This document shows, in pieces, positions 33,236 through 46,225 of a DNA stretch of 64,000 nucleotides; position 1 is the first letter of the stretch; every line of letters starts with the position of its first letter. A program made the position numbers and the translations under genes. Below the pieces are notes generated by a model. It worked only from the letters and a program-made list of their open reading frames with translations, made no database searches and was not told the origin of the DNA. Source of the stretch: Desmodus rotundus (lineage: Eukaryota; Chordata; Mammalia; Chiroptera; Phyllostomidae). The stretch spans positions 84,026,797-84,090,796 of the forward strand of contig NC_071392.1 in the NCBI RefSeq assembly GCF_022682495.2. The letters run 5' to 3'.

Positions 33236-33833
33236 TAACAATTAACAAACTCCTAAACAATTTTCAATGATTAATAATTTCTTTTTATATTCTGAATACA
33301 ACTGCTAACTGGGCTGCTGATAGTGACACTATCTCTTTCCATCTAAAAGTTCCTTTTAACAAGCAATTAACCAAAGTATTGTAAGTCAAAAGATCAAGGA
33401 AGGGTAAAAGAATTATTGCCTCTTATTTAAATTTTTAAAAATCTAGGAAGTTTGGTGCTGACTTAAAAAAAAAAGCCAATTACTAAGACCTTGAAGAGTA
33501 AAATATTTAAAGTAAAACCATAGGAAGATATGATATTAATAGAGACTCAAGAAATACATAAACATTCTCATTATGGTTTGAATTCCTTATGGTTTTAAGG
33601 TTGCCATTTTTGTCAGTATTTTAATACATTTCTTTAAAGCAATTTTCAACATTCATATGAGGAGTCACTTTAGCAGAATCTAAATCTCTTTCAGGGGAGA
33701 CAGTGTAAAACAGGATTTACTTAACAGAAATCTTTATTTTAAAAAAATGGCTAGAATTCATTTATTAAGTGAGAATATCAGAAAATGGTAACTCTAAGCC
33801 AAATCTTATATAACACACTGAAACATAACTTTA

Positions 33834-34060
33834 GCCCTGACCGGAGTGGCTCAGTTGGTTGGACGTTGTCCCACAAAGTGAAAGGTCATCGGTTTGGTTC
33901 CCAGTCAGGGCACATGCCTCAGTTGTGGGTTTGTCCTGGGCCGTTGGGGCACACGTCAGAGGCAACTGATCGATGACAGATCTTTTTCTCTCACATCAAT
34001 GTTTCTCTCCCTCTCTTTCTCCCTCCCTTTCCCTTTCTCTAAAAATGAATTAAAAAATAT
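33834..34060 (+). repeat. Ves SINE
   Basis: GCCCTGACCGGAGTGGCTCA, then AGTCAGGGCACATGCCTCAG and AGAGGCAACTGATCGATGAC, a CTCCCTCTCTTTCTCCC tract and an A-rich tail. Near full length. Confidence 0.9.
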
Positions 34061-34977
34061 GTACCTTAAAAAAAACACCTTCAATGTTTCTTACTCATTA
34101 TTATAATTAGACATTCCATTTTGTTGAGGAGTATTCTACTCTAAAAACTTGAATATTAACCTTAAAAATAAAAACACCCAAAACAAACCCCCAAAGCACA
34201 AAATCTTACTAGCAAAGTCCAAATCAAATACCAATAAAGCAAACACTAAAGATCTTCCTACCAGAGTATACTGCTTTTAATAGAATGCAGTTCTTTCCAT
34301 AATCAGACTTCAGGTCCAGGGGAAAAAAAAAAAGACAAAAACAACATACAGTTTAGGGATCAATAAACTCTTTCTATATATGTTCCTGAAATCATGGAGA
34401 AATTTAAGAAAAAGATGGGGATAACAGGTGATAGAGCTGCTTTTTTGGGGGGGAAAATCTTTTCTTGTTTATTCTTTCTTGCATTATCTGGAAATTTCTA
34501 TTATCGCACTTTCTACCTTATTTTATTTGAAGTAAGAGTCAACTCTGCTTGTGTGAAGTTATTTGAAGTGAAACACCCAGATACTCTGATTTCTTTGAAA
34601 ATTTCGTTATATTACTTCAATTATTAACTGGAAAATCAGAGGCCAAAATAAATTTTTTTTTTTTTACCTCCTTTCTAGTTGAGAAGAACCTAAGCCCTAA
34701 TTTTCCATTTGACTTTATTTAGGAATAGGACAGAGTACACTTGGGAAGACCCTGTGATTTTAGATAACTCAAATATCATGGTTTATTCATTTGAAAACTA
34801 AGGGTTTTTATTAACTAGCTTTAAGATATTACTAAATAACTACTCTTTATTCCAGAATTGAATGTATTTTTCACTGGCTGTTATACATGTAATTTGATAA
34901 AATTTCCCATTAAAGATAAAATGTGCTAAGAAAAATCTAATATATTATTTTGTATATAAATCAATCATACTTTATTT

Positions 34978-35080
34978 ATTTTTAAAGATTTTCTTTTTAG
35001 ACAGAGGGGAAGGGAGGGAGAAAAGAGAAGGAGAGAAACGTCAATGTGTGGTTGCCTCTTATGTGCCCCCCACTGATCAA
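34978..35080 (-). repeat. Ves SINE fragment
   Basis: TTTAAAGATTTTCTTTTTAG, a GGGAGGGAGAAAAGAG tract and AACGTCAATGTGTGGTTGCC form only the 3' half of an inverted Ves SINE. Confidence 0.8.
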
Positions 35081-35446
35081 TCAATCATATTTTAGATGGT
35101 GGGGGCAGTCATCTATAATCAGAATAAGCCCCATTCTTTCTTTGCGGTGACCTTTCAGGCAGTTTCAAAAGGATGAGGAACATTCTGGCACAGACACACT
35201 GGATTTCTTAAGTTCTTTAGAGAAACGATCATAGGAGAGACAAAATACTTAGTAAAATAAAAAGGGCTACAGAAATGTTCAATAATTCTCAAGTAAATAA
35301 ACCTATACACTGACAAAATGTTTTAGATACGAGGTACCCTTTTCATAATACTGTATTTTAAAAAAAAAGGGCAGATCATTTCCTTATATTAAGACAGTGC
35401 CCAACTTGAGAGAAAGGCCATTTAAGCTGGTGTGTTAAGTAGTTAT

Positions 35447-35538
35447 TATTTATTTTTTATTTTTAAGATTTTATTTATTTTATTTTTAGAGGGAAAGGGA
35501 GGGAAAGAGAGAGGGAGAGAAACACCAATGTGGTAGAA
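35447..35538 (-). repeat. Ves SINE, 3' part (split by L1)
   Basis: TTTTAAGATTTTATTTATTT, a GGGAAAGGGAGGG tract and GAGAGAAACACCAATGTGG, where L1 sequence starts. Its other half is at about 37735-37878. Confidence 0.75.
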
Positions 35539-37709
35539 AAACACGGAACTCAATGGGCAAAAGCAAAGCATTTCCCTTAAGATCAGGAACAAGACAAGGG
35601 GTGTCCACTTTCACTACTCTTACCAATATAGTACTGCAAGTCCTAGCCACAGCAATCAGATAAGAATAAAAAGCCATCCAAATTGGAAAGGAGGAAGTAA
35701 AACTGTCATTCTTCACAGACAACATGGGATTGCACACAAAAAACCAAACTCTCCACCAAAAAACTACTTGACTTATTAAGTGAATTTGGCAACATAGCAG
35801 GATACAAAGTCAATATTCAGACATTGATGGCGTTTTTATACACCAACATGACCTATCAGAAAGAGAAACTAAGAGAAAAATCCCATTTACTATAGCAACA
35901 ACAACAACAACAACAAAAACCAAAGTACCTACGAATAAATTTAACCAAGGAGGTAAAAGACCTGTACTCGGAAAACTACAGAACACTGAAGAGGAAGATA
36001 CAAATAAATGGAAGCATATACTGTGTTCATGGAGTGGAAGAATTAACATCATTAAAATGTCCATACTACCCAAAGCAATCTATAGATTCAACGCAATGTA
36101 TAATTTTTAATCATTAAAATACCAATGGTATATTTCACAGATCTAGAACAAACATTCCAAAAATGTATATGGAACCCAAAAAGACCCTGCAGAGTCTCAG
36201 CAATCTTGAGAAAGAAGAACAAAGTTGGAGGGATCACAATACCTGATATTGAACTATACTTCAATGCCACTAATCAAAACAGTCTGGTACCAGCATAAGA
36301 ACAGACATAGAGACTACTGCAACAGAATAGAGTGCCCAGAAATAAACCCTTGTCTCTGTGCTCAATCCATTTTTGACAAAAGGAGCACGAGCATACTATG
36401 GAGCAGAGATGGTCTATTCAATAAATGGTGTTGGCAGAACTGGACTGACTGGTATGTGCAAAAAAATGAAACTAGAACAACTTACACCATGCAGAAGAAT
36501 AAACTCCAATTGAATAAAAGGCTTAAATATAAGTTGTGATACAACAAAAATCTAGCAGAAAACACAGGTAGTAAAATTTCAGATACCTCCTGTACCAATA
36601 GTTTTGCTGATATCTCTCTGAAGGCAAGGGAAATAAAGGAAAAAAAATAAACAAATATAACTACATCAAATTAAAAAGCTTCTGCATGGCTAAAGAAAAC
36701 ATCATCAAAATGAAAAGGGAACTGACTATATGGGAGAACATATTTGCCAATGACACATTGGACAAGGGCTTAATATCCAAAATATATAAATAACTCATAG
36801 AACTCAACACCAGGAAAACCAACAATCCAATTAAAAAATGGGCAAAGGATCTGAATAGACACTTCTCCATGGAGAACACACAGATGGCCCATAGACATGA
36901 AAAAATGTTAAACATGACTAGCCATCAGAGAGATGCAAATCAAAAGCAAAATGAGATAGCACCTCACACCTGCCAAAATGGCTATCATTAATAAATCAAC
37001 AACATGTGCTGGCAAGGATGTGGAGAAAAGGGAACCCCTGTGCACTGTTGGTGGGAATGCAACTGGTATAGCCACTGTGGAAAACAGTATGGGAATCCCT
37101 CAAAAAATGAAAAATGGAACTGCCTTTTGACCCAATGATTCCACTGCTGGGAATATACCCTAGGAATCCTAAAACACCAATTCAAAACAATTTATGTACC
37201 TCTGTGTTCATAGCAGCACTATTTATTTATAATAGCCAAGATTTGGAAACAGCCTAAGTGCCCATCAACAGATGAGAGGATTAAAAAACTGTGGTACATT
37301 TACATACCAGAATACTACGAAACATAAAAAAAGAAGGAATTCCTATCTTTTGTGAAAGCATGGATGGAACTGGAGACTATTATGCTAAGTGAAATAAACC
37401 AGACAGTGAAAGACAAATAACCACATGATCTCACTTACAGAGCAAAATAGAACCAGAGTCAGAATCATAGAACAGAATGACAGCAATAAAAGGGGAGGAG
37501 GAAGGTAGGGACTGATTGAGAGAAGGTGAAGGGATTAGTCAAAGAACATACATGAAGGACCCATGGATACAGACAATGGTGTGTGGACTCTGTGGACTGA
37601 CTATGGAAGTGGGGGGTGGGTTCGGTGGAAGGGGGAGAAGGGGGAAAAATTGGGACAACTATAATAGCATAAACAATAGAACATTAAAAAATAAAAGTGA
37701 CAATGGCCA
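35539..37709 (+). mobile_element. 5'-truncated L1 (ORF2 end and 3' UTR)
   Basis: About 2.17 kb. It opens in the reverse-transcriptase domain of ORF2 (AFPLRSGTRQGVSTFTTLT-type sequence), with the catalytic FADD box decayed to FTDN (about 35705-35716). It continues through the ORF2 C-terminal region (frame 36225-36539) and ends in a G-rich 3' UTR and an A-rich tail near 37680-37735. Several stops and frameshifts make it dead. It is antisense to BRAF. Confidence 0.9.
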
Positions 37710-37734
37710 AAACAACAACAAAAGAAAAAAAAAG

Positions 37735-37878
37735 AAATTATCGATTGGTTGCTTGTCAGGCGCCCACAACCAGGGACCTGGCCCACAACCCAGGCATGTG
37801 CCCTAACCGGGAATTGAACCAGTGACCTTTCAGTCATCAGGTTAGCCCTCAGTCCACTGAACCACACCAGCTAGGGCT
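37735..37878 (-). repeat. Ves SINE, 5' part (split by L1)
   Basis: TTATCGATTGGTTGCTTGTC, CAGGGACCTGGCCCACAACC, then CCTCAGTCCACTGAACCACA and CCAGCTAGGGC. It completes the inverted SINE begun at 35447. Confidence 0.85.
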
Positions 37879-39336
37879 GAATCGATTTCTAAAAACATGA
37901 ATGGCATTACTTATCTTAAGCTACCCAAATGAGGGGCTAAAGGTATGCCATACTTATCACTGAGTAGTTTTCCTGGATGAAATCTAATCTATTCAAATTA
38001 AAAAAAAAAACGTTAAAAAAATTCGTGGTACTTAAAAACCAAGTCATTATTAGTTCTTTAAAGTCTTTCCAATTTTCTTCTTTATTGGCTTCAAAGAAGA
38101 TAGCATTTATGCAGATGTTGTCTCTGTGACTTAATAACTTTGAACTGTCAGCTATATTTAAAAATCAGCACAAATCCAAATTGAATAAATGAAGATATAT
38201 TTAACAGGCTGCTTTTGGTCCCTAGGCTGACTCTGAAGTAGAGACACAATTTCTTTGATAAGATAACACCAATGCTGCTTCCCAATAAGATTATGGTTCA
38301 CAGTAAGAATATATTGACTGCCATATTACAGTCATTTTCTCCACAAGACAATGTAAGCATTAGAAAGCGCTAACAAATACTTTGTAGCACAGAACACAAA
38401 AAAAAGAGTGGTATTCATTCATAATAAGTAGAATTGCTGGGCAAAGAACATAAGGAGCACAGAAATGTTATGAGACACATGGATCAGGTGATTGCTAAAA
38501 TAGGCATCACGGGAGGTAAGATAATTTAAAGTAATAATTTTTAAAAAATCCATTACCTGGTGTTTGGCAACCAGATATCTAAAAGAAAAACAAACAAACC
38601 TAAGAGTTCTCACAGGATTCTGTGAAGCTTTCTGGGGGAGGAGGAGGTAGTGCATTTGTAAGGAAATCCGGCTTCTATATATGTAAGATACCCTTAATAT
38701 GTAAAGAAGTATCTAAAAAGAACTCCAATTTATAACATTTCCCCATTAAAAATCCAAAGTCAAACCATGTTACTCATGTCAAAAATGCCACTCCTCATGA
38801 TGGCTTTGGTTACCCGCACCCACAATTTATAAAATGAGATTTAGTTTAGCTTATTGCTTTAAGGGAATAAAGGACATTCACACTTTCCAAACTATAATAA
38901 AAAGAAATAGTTACAGAAAAAATATTAAGAATAAAAATAAGCCCATTCAATTTTAGTGACTTCCTGAATGTGATCTGTCCAGTCTGCCTCGCCTGACACA
39001 GGCGACACTACTGTCACCCTCCCCCACGCACACGCATGCACAGGAGTGTCGCTGCTCTTTGGAGACCCTGACAGACGGGCAGGGGCTAATGACAAAAGGT
39101 GCATGGGAAAAATTTAATTGAAGTTTAATAATTAGAAAAACCAAGGAAACAAAACAAACTGGGGATAGTAAAGCATCTGGAAGAGGCACTGCAATTTCTT
39201 AGCAATGTCTATACATTTAAAAAACCCTTGGAGGTTGAAAATCCAATACTAAGTATGAATTTTTGGATTGGGAAAAATTACATCCAGTCTTTAAAAACAT
39301 AAGTTTTTCTTTGGTTCACTTTTAAAAAAAGTCCTA

Positions 39337-39342
39337 TTTAAT
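39337..39342 (-). promoter_or_regulatory. BRAF: Possible proximal BRAF poly(A) signal ATTAAA
   Basis: ATTAAA on the minus strand, 77 nt past the reference stop codon. It could end the short reference mRNA. The choice rests on position and hexamer only. Confidence 0.4.
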
Positions 39343-39418
39343 TTAACTAATATATGAGCAAACATGTTCATTATCCTTTGTCCCTACCCTCCTGTATGCT
39401 CCCCTGCATTAATTCAGC

Positions 39419-39592
<174 letters not shown>

Positions 39593-40724
39593 CTAAAAAA
39601 AAGCAAAAAAGAAAAAGAAAAAAGAAGAATGAAAATCTAGGTGGTATTAATCTTTAAGAGCCCCATCATACAGGAAAGCACCTGAAATCTTACATTGTTT
39701 TCAGTATTATCCTAAATGCCCAGAAAAATACTTAGGAAACTGCTACCAAACTACTTACAGCTTTAATCTCTGTAAACTGAATGGGGAAATTAACCCATAA
39801 TTGGCTATTATTTACATTTTAGATCATTTGCCAGCCTTGGAACAGTAAATAATAAAAAAAATTTAAACCAGTGAAATGCCTATTTCTCACAGACCACAGT
39901 CCCTTCGGGGAAAATGAGAGCATGTTAAATAAAGCACTACGTGACTTCACAACAGAAGGTCAGAGCAACTCAGTCTTGAAAGGAACATCACAATGGGAAG
40001 CGTCCTACACACAGTATTAAGAGTAGGACTGCAGGCCCTCCCCCTTTGAGAGATCAGACACCTTTCCTCCCCAAGCAGATCATGTCTCAGTAGACTTATT
40101 CTCATCTGTGGTGGCCGGTGGTGGTGGTGGGGGCCCTGCGGGTGGAGCCCTCCACCCCCCACATTTAGGTGCTACCAAGAGGCTGGTGTGTATCTTCAGT
40201 CTCCTCCACATCCAATTACACCATGGGCATCAGAAAATTGTCTGATCTGAATCATCAGCTACTGTTACCTGTCCATTTCATTTCCAAAGAGGCAATGACA
40301 ACTACGTGACAATGGACTCCTCAGCCAAGTGTCTGGAGATTTTTTTTAAATGTTAACGATGGTATGTGTCTTTAATATCAGAAATTCAAAAATGAAGAAG
40401 AAAAATCTTCCCTAAACTTGAGACAATGTAATTATGTTCTTCAGGAAACTATTTTGACCTGCTTTTTTTAGTTTAAACAAATTGAATAAAAATTATTATG
40501 AGAAGGAAAAAAAAAAAAAAAAGTAGGACCGCAAAGACCCAGACAGCCAGCAGCATAGAAGTGAGAAGTGACACGTGACAACCCAAGAGCGAAGAAGACA
40601 GGAAAGCTCTACAAAAAGACACCAACACACAAAACATAGAAACTCAGCATATTTTAAGGTATAAAGAAAGAGGTTATGACTCTTCAAGGCATACAGTGTG
40701 GTACTGTACCAACATAATCATGAG

Positions 40725-40815
40725 ACTTATGTATAAAGGGTTTGGCACAGTGCCTGGCACATAGTAAGTACTCAACAAAACTTTAGGAGCATTATTATTA
40801 CTATTATTATTTTTC
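40725..40815 (+). repeat. MIR 3' end
   Basis: GGTTTGGCACAGTGCCTGGC, then ACATAGTAAGTACTCAACAA and ATTATTATTACTATTATTAT: a typical MIR/L2-like 3' terminus. Confidence 0.7.
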
Positions 40816-40904
40816 TGAGCTACCGTTAAACTATAATCTGTATAATGATTAGCATAAGGCGGCAAAGAAATAAGCAATGTTACAATTTTTAAAAAATTAC
40901 AAGC

Positions 40905-41860
40905 GTAACACAAATCAAAATTCAAACAATATAGAAAAGTATAAATTCTACCTTCTGGGGTAACTACTGTTAAAGAGTCTATACTTCTTTCTGGACTTTT
41001 CCTATGCATAAACATGCACATTTGAAAGCAGAGCCCACCCCCAAACTCACCACCATTTAAACTGGCATCACACCCATCTTTTTCTGAATTTCTTTTTTCC
41101 TTACTGATATCCTTGCCACCTACAGAGCTATCCTGATCTTTATGTCTTTAATTTTTCCTTTTACAGTAAATAAACATTTTTGTACATACCTCTGTAGTAC
41201 AGGTATGTAGTACAGGCTCTGTAGTACAGGTTTTTAGGAGTGGAATTATCAGAGCAAAGGGTATATGTATTTTAAGTTTATGGAGTCTACAAAGTCATTT
41301 TAAAAGGCCTATCCAATTTACATTCCTCCAACACTGTTAAAAAATTTAAAAGGCTCTTTCTTCTTCACTTTCCAATACTGTTCTCCATGCTGGCTACCAC
41401 CAATGTGAGGCGGAAAATCAAACATAGTTCACTATTGTGTTACTCTGCATTTTACTGATTACCCCTGAACTCTTAACAGTTTGTCCTAAAGTTCATTCAC
41501 CATTTGTTATTTCTTTTGTGAATCACCAGTTCATATCTTTTGCTTATTTTCTATTGATTATCTTTTACTTATTGATTCAAAGGAGCCCTTTGTACAATAC
41601 AAATATTTGACTTTTGTTATACATGCTATAATTATTTTTTCGTGTTTTCCTTTCAATATTATTTTTTACTATATAAAAGATAAAAAACTTTTAATAAAGT
41701 CATACCTGCTAATCATTTCCTTTATAACTTCTGGATTTTATCTTTTGCTTAGAAAAGTCATTCCTACCTCAAGGTTATAAAATGATTTCATGTTTTTATA
41801 GTTTTATTTTTTATATGTAAACCTTTGGCCATTTGAAATTTAAGTTTGCATAAGGTGCAA
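40905..41860 (-). repeat. Old L1M 3' region
   Basis: AGGAGTGGAATTATCAGAGC, AAAGGGTATATGTATTTTAA, ACATTCCTCCAACACTGTTA and the following ATCTTTTACTTATTGATTC resemble the reverse complement of an ancient L1 3' UTR. Diverged. Confidence 0.65.
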
Positions 41861-42749
41861 GAAAGAGATTCTCTAATGAAAATTAAAAAATAATACTTAG
41901 AAGGGGTAGTCTTCAATACTGAATGTGGAAAATTCATGTGTGCATTTCATTTTCTGATACCATGAGAAGAATGAGATGTTATTTATATTTAGGAATATGA
42001 ACATTTTGTCCCATTAATACCTTTTTAAAAAGTGGGCCTAAGTCTCTAATTTGCATTATTAACGGACATCAACCAGTTCAATTACGAAACCCTAGCCCCT
42101 GGATGTGAAAAGAACATGGTGTGGGGTCCTCTTGACAGTGGCCAACAATACTGATCTTTTACTTTGATAGTCTTAAAGCAGTCATTTTCTGGGTTAAGAA
42201 AACAACTCGTTCTCAAAAGAACAGTTACTGAGAATTCCAATTTGTAAAACATGTGTCTACGCACCCAACCAATTAACCTCCCCTCCCCATTTTGAGACAG
42301 CCCCCAAGAGACTTGGTAAAATTATAAATTCTACCTTTAATTTTTTAGATAGGAATAAAAGATTCACTTATTCCTGTAACAGTGGCCTTTGTCTAAGAAC
42401 CTCAGCTAGGACTGGGTATTCAAAGGCATAGGTTTAGAAAGGACCAACTGAGTAATTATGGCAGCTGAGTAACTATGGGAGCCAGCACTTGAAAACTGCA
42501 TTGAATGATTGACACACATTTATATAGTGCTATCAGGAACTTCCTAAGCATCGTAAAACACTACCAGTGGGATATTACATTATAATATCTACTACAGCTA
42601 AACTTTCTAAGCTGAATTTATTCAGGTACTTAGTTCCAGTTTGTGAGGCTTATTCAAAGATTATGAACTTAAGGGCTTTACCCTTACTTATAACTTAAAC
42701 TGATAAGAAATGGAAAATTTCCAAAAATCAGAGAAAGGTCTCTCAGGGG

Positions 42750-42794
42750 TCCCTTTAATACAAGGTCCCTCAAAAAGACCTTGTATTAAAGGGA
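42750..42794. other. Perfect 18-bp hairpin
   Basis: Arm 42750-42767 (TCCCTTTAATACAAGGTC) and arm 42777-42794 (GACCTTGTATTAAAGGGA) are exact reverse complements around a 9-nt loop CCTCAAAAA. It lies in BRAF intron 17 and would fold in the transcript of either strand. No transposon family is recognised. Confidence 0.9.
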
Positions 42795-43385
42795 AGTTTG
42801 GAATCTCTTTACCATCAAGAAGAATTAAAGCAGCACTTAAATGTGGTCTGTGACAAAACTATTTCCATCATAGATAGCACTAAGATATTACTTGTCTTTG
42901 TTACTGTCATTATTTTACATGTGTAAGTGGAGTTTTCAAAGGCTACATGATATAAGATATTGCATCATAGTGAATTCAAACCAAAGAATCCAATTGTCTT
43001 CTTTCTGCAGAGATTTGCAAAAATGTAAAACAATGCTACTTTTCTCCCTATTTTTTTAGGGGGGAGGAAACATAATTGTTTTTCATAAAAACATTATTTA
43101 ACATGTAACTTTTATGCTGTTTAAATAAATTTATAAATATTTTAAAAACTTACTTAAAAACTTAACTTTTGAGAATGGCTAGACAAAAGCACGCTGTTTC
43201 TGAATATTTTGAGCTGGGATCCCAAGTTTCTAGCTGTATCACTGTTCAATCTTTATAAAATCGTCTTTATGTTTACTCATCTGGAGTTTGCACACAATCA
43301 CACAAAATCCAAATACATGAAATCCAAACTATGTGCTCTCAGAAATGCTTAAAAATTTGCACTGGAATATTAGTCTGTCCTCTTA

Positions 43386-43625
<240 letters not shown>

Positions 43626-44619
43626 TTAAGACGTGTGCTTTTCTGTATGTACCTTATATAAAAACACAGGGCCAATGTTCTGACTCCTAGATACTGTTAC
43701 ACCTTTTGCAAGACAGTTGCAAGACTGGGAAACAATACTTCTTGGGCTGCAAGCTGAAATCTTCATGACCTGTGGGCTACTGGTTAAGGTCTCCTAATTA
43801 CTCTCCGTGCTCCAGTCTCTACTCATCCATTTCCCACTGGCAGGGTCATTGCTGTGAAACACAGATCAGAATGTGCCTTTTTCCTACTTAAATAATTTAC
43901 TGGGCATCAGGCTAAGCTCTTTATATTGTATGTAGCAGAATCAAAAAAGTTAACCTTTTTAACAGTTGTTTTTACACCCACATTTTAAACTCTTTTGTTG
44001 AGTAAACTCTAATGGGGCATTAGAGCCACCTCCAGAGAAAACTACAATCTTCTGTTTAATAAGTAAAAAGGCTTATCTTCCCTGGGTGCAGAGATTTGTA
44101 ATTTTTGTAATTTCTTAATTTTCAGCTCTTCTGATAGTAGACAGAGACAGATGTTAGGAGTCTTGGGACTCAGGGAGGAGAGAGGGTTTTTACTCTTAGA
44201 TGGAACAGGTTAAATAGGGACAGATTAGAGGCTAAGGTAGAGAGAGCCAATAAGAGAGAGCTTGTTACAGGGCAGAGCTGATTAAGAAAGTCAAGACTGA
44301 TATCCTACTTTTATGTTATTTCCTGTTTGGTGCTATAATAAGCCTTGTTTAACTATAAGCTGATTTGCCTAGTACAACTAAAGTGAAGGTGTAAAGCTTG
44401 TCCTCCTTCTCCCACTTTACAAGTTACCTTTTACCAATACGTAAATTCACTATAGTACACAGCACACCAGGGTGTAAACTGCTGTGGTACCCAAGGGACA
44501 CTTCCAAATATTGATGTCTAACTGTGCCCCAATGGATGGGTAACATTCTTTTTGCAAGACAGTTGGCTTCCAATTCTTTGCTTTCAGTAAAATGAACTGA
44601 ATTGTCAGCTGATTATTAA

Positions 44620-45180
44620 AATAATGATTAATGACAAGTTATTGTGTAATTTTTGGTATGTTAAATGTGTTCAGATAATGAGTGGTATGGTGTATGGTAA
44701 AGAATTAATCTTGCCCACATAGAGGGCTGGTCTTTGCCTTTGGTTCGTGGGAGGCAATCCCTAACCCCTTGGAATATCCTCCCTGTCTTTGTTTACCTGG
44801 GGGCCCTGGGAGATGCCAGATAGTCTATGCTATGAATGTGATTTATAGAGGGGGCTTAGATTCACATGGTATCAGCTTGGCCTCTGGAGGCGCTGAAGAC
44901 TAAGGTGGGCCACAGAGGTCGTCAAGTATATCTACACGACTGAGCCCCAATAACAACTCTGAACTCCAAGGCTTGAGTGAGTGTCTGGTTGGCTGTACTA
45001 TGTGCGTGTTGTCACATGTTGCTGCTGGGAGTAGTTAGTGCTGTCCACAGTCCCACTGGGAGAGGACAACCGGAACCTGAACTCTTGTGGATTCTGCCCC
45101 ATGCTTGTCTTTCCTTGGCTGATTTTAATCTGCATCCTTTTGATGCAGTCATTAACAACTTTCAGTGAGTTCTGTGAGAC
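44620..45180 (+). mobile_element. Solo-LTR-like endogenous retroviral remnant
   Basis: The order CTTTGCCTTTGGTTCGTGGG, GAGCCCCAATAACAACTCTG, CTTGAGTGAGTGTCTGGTTG and CTTTCAGTGAGTTCTGTGAG resembles the 3' half of an old mammalian LTR (a degraded AATAAA region followed by R/U5). No internal retroviral genes flank it. Family and limits are uncertain. Confidence 0.45.
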
Positions 45181-45939
45181 TTAATTACTGAACCTGAAGG
45201 TGCTCTTGGGGACTGCATACAATTATAACAAAACCCCTGATTTTCTCATCTTCTTACTTATTTGAACACTACTTCTCAGTGCTTATTTAACAATAACACA
45301 AGGAAAAGGACTGATGCTAAGTCTCAGCTCATTCTAGCAAAAGTCATGTTTATCCAGATATATAAATGAATTGAAATGCCCCATGTTGTTCATTAAGAGA
45401 CACACGTCCAATAACATTTTACCTTTGATGTTTCTATGCAATCAACACTTATTTTCATCAGTTACACATTAACAGTTATTAATAATGGCATAATTCATGA
45501 TTTAAGAAAATTAACATTCAGAGCTGATAAAAATAACAGGAAATTTTTTAATTCTAACTTAAGTACTTATTTTTGTTGTTGCAGAGATGTAACTTAAGTG
45601 ATCAATCGAAGGCTTTAAAGCATAAAACTATGTTACATTAGGAAAAAACTTTGTGGGGAAAGTAGAATACAAGTAGCTCAATAAGGAAAAAAGAGCCATG
45701 TAAGATTTCCAAAAATTAATGAAGAGCTTTTGTAGTTTTTAAACAAGTGATGGTACATATCCAATCGGTATGACTTTTAGGTTTTACTGAGTACATTTAA
45801 AAGAAGGCTATAATGGCTTTATTTTGAAATGTTAAAAAGGCGAAAGATTTGTACGTTCTGAAGAGAAACCAGAGTATATATTTTTTGAAATGTTAATGTA
45901 ATACATGGGAAATTACATTCTTTGCAATTATTTAAACTT

Positions 45940-46225
45940 CAGAGAGCCTTTCCTGGATGTCTTCCATGGATAGAATATTCAAGTGGCACCCACACTACAT
46001 CATCAGTGGCTCAGTTTGAAACTCTGGGACTGGCTGTTTTCATTCTCAACCCACACTCAGCACTCCGTCCTCTGTATACATCTGCTCATCCTGAGTATCA
46101 CAGCCCTGCACTACCCCAACAGAGCTGTACACTCCACTGAGAGCGCAGCCTGTGTTCCCTTCCTCTCTGTATCCCTCTATGTCCCAGTGCTTTGCATATA
46201 GTAGGCATTCAAGAAATTTTTATTA
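45940..46225 (+). repeat. L2 LINE 3' end
   Basis: AGAGAGCCTTTCCTGGATGT, then CAGTGCTTTGCATATAGTAG and GGCATTCAAGAAATTTTTAT follow the forward L2 3' end. Confidence 0.7.

Larger units (their letters stand above)
32039..39418 (-). other. BRAF exon 18 3' UTR / intron to the X1 exon
   Basis: Serves as the 3' UTR of the reference form (an ATTAAA hexamer lies about 80 nt past the stop, at 39337-39342 on the minus strand) or as an intron of X1. It holds MIRs (about 32400-32570 and 33010-33230), a Ves SINE (33834-34060), a SINE fragment (34978-35080), and an L1 (35539-37709) nested in a further SINE. The rest is AT-rich unique sequence. Confidence 0.8.

Noticed and set aside
35890..35920. Short CAA repeats as a possible CRISPR-like or regulatory array
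   Set aside because: A simple (CAA)n tract inside L1. Eukaryotic window, no spacers.
36225..36539. 104-codon + frame as a gene
   Set aside because: It is part of decayed L1 ORF2 in a 5'-truncated element.
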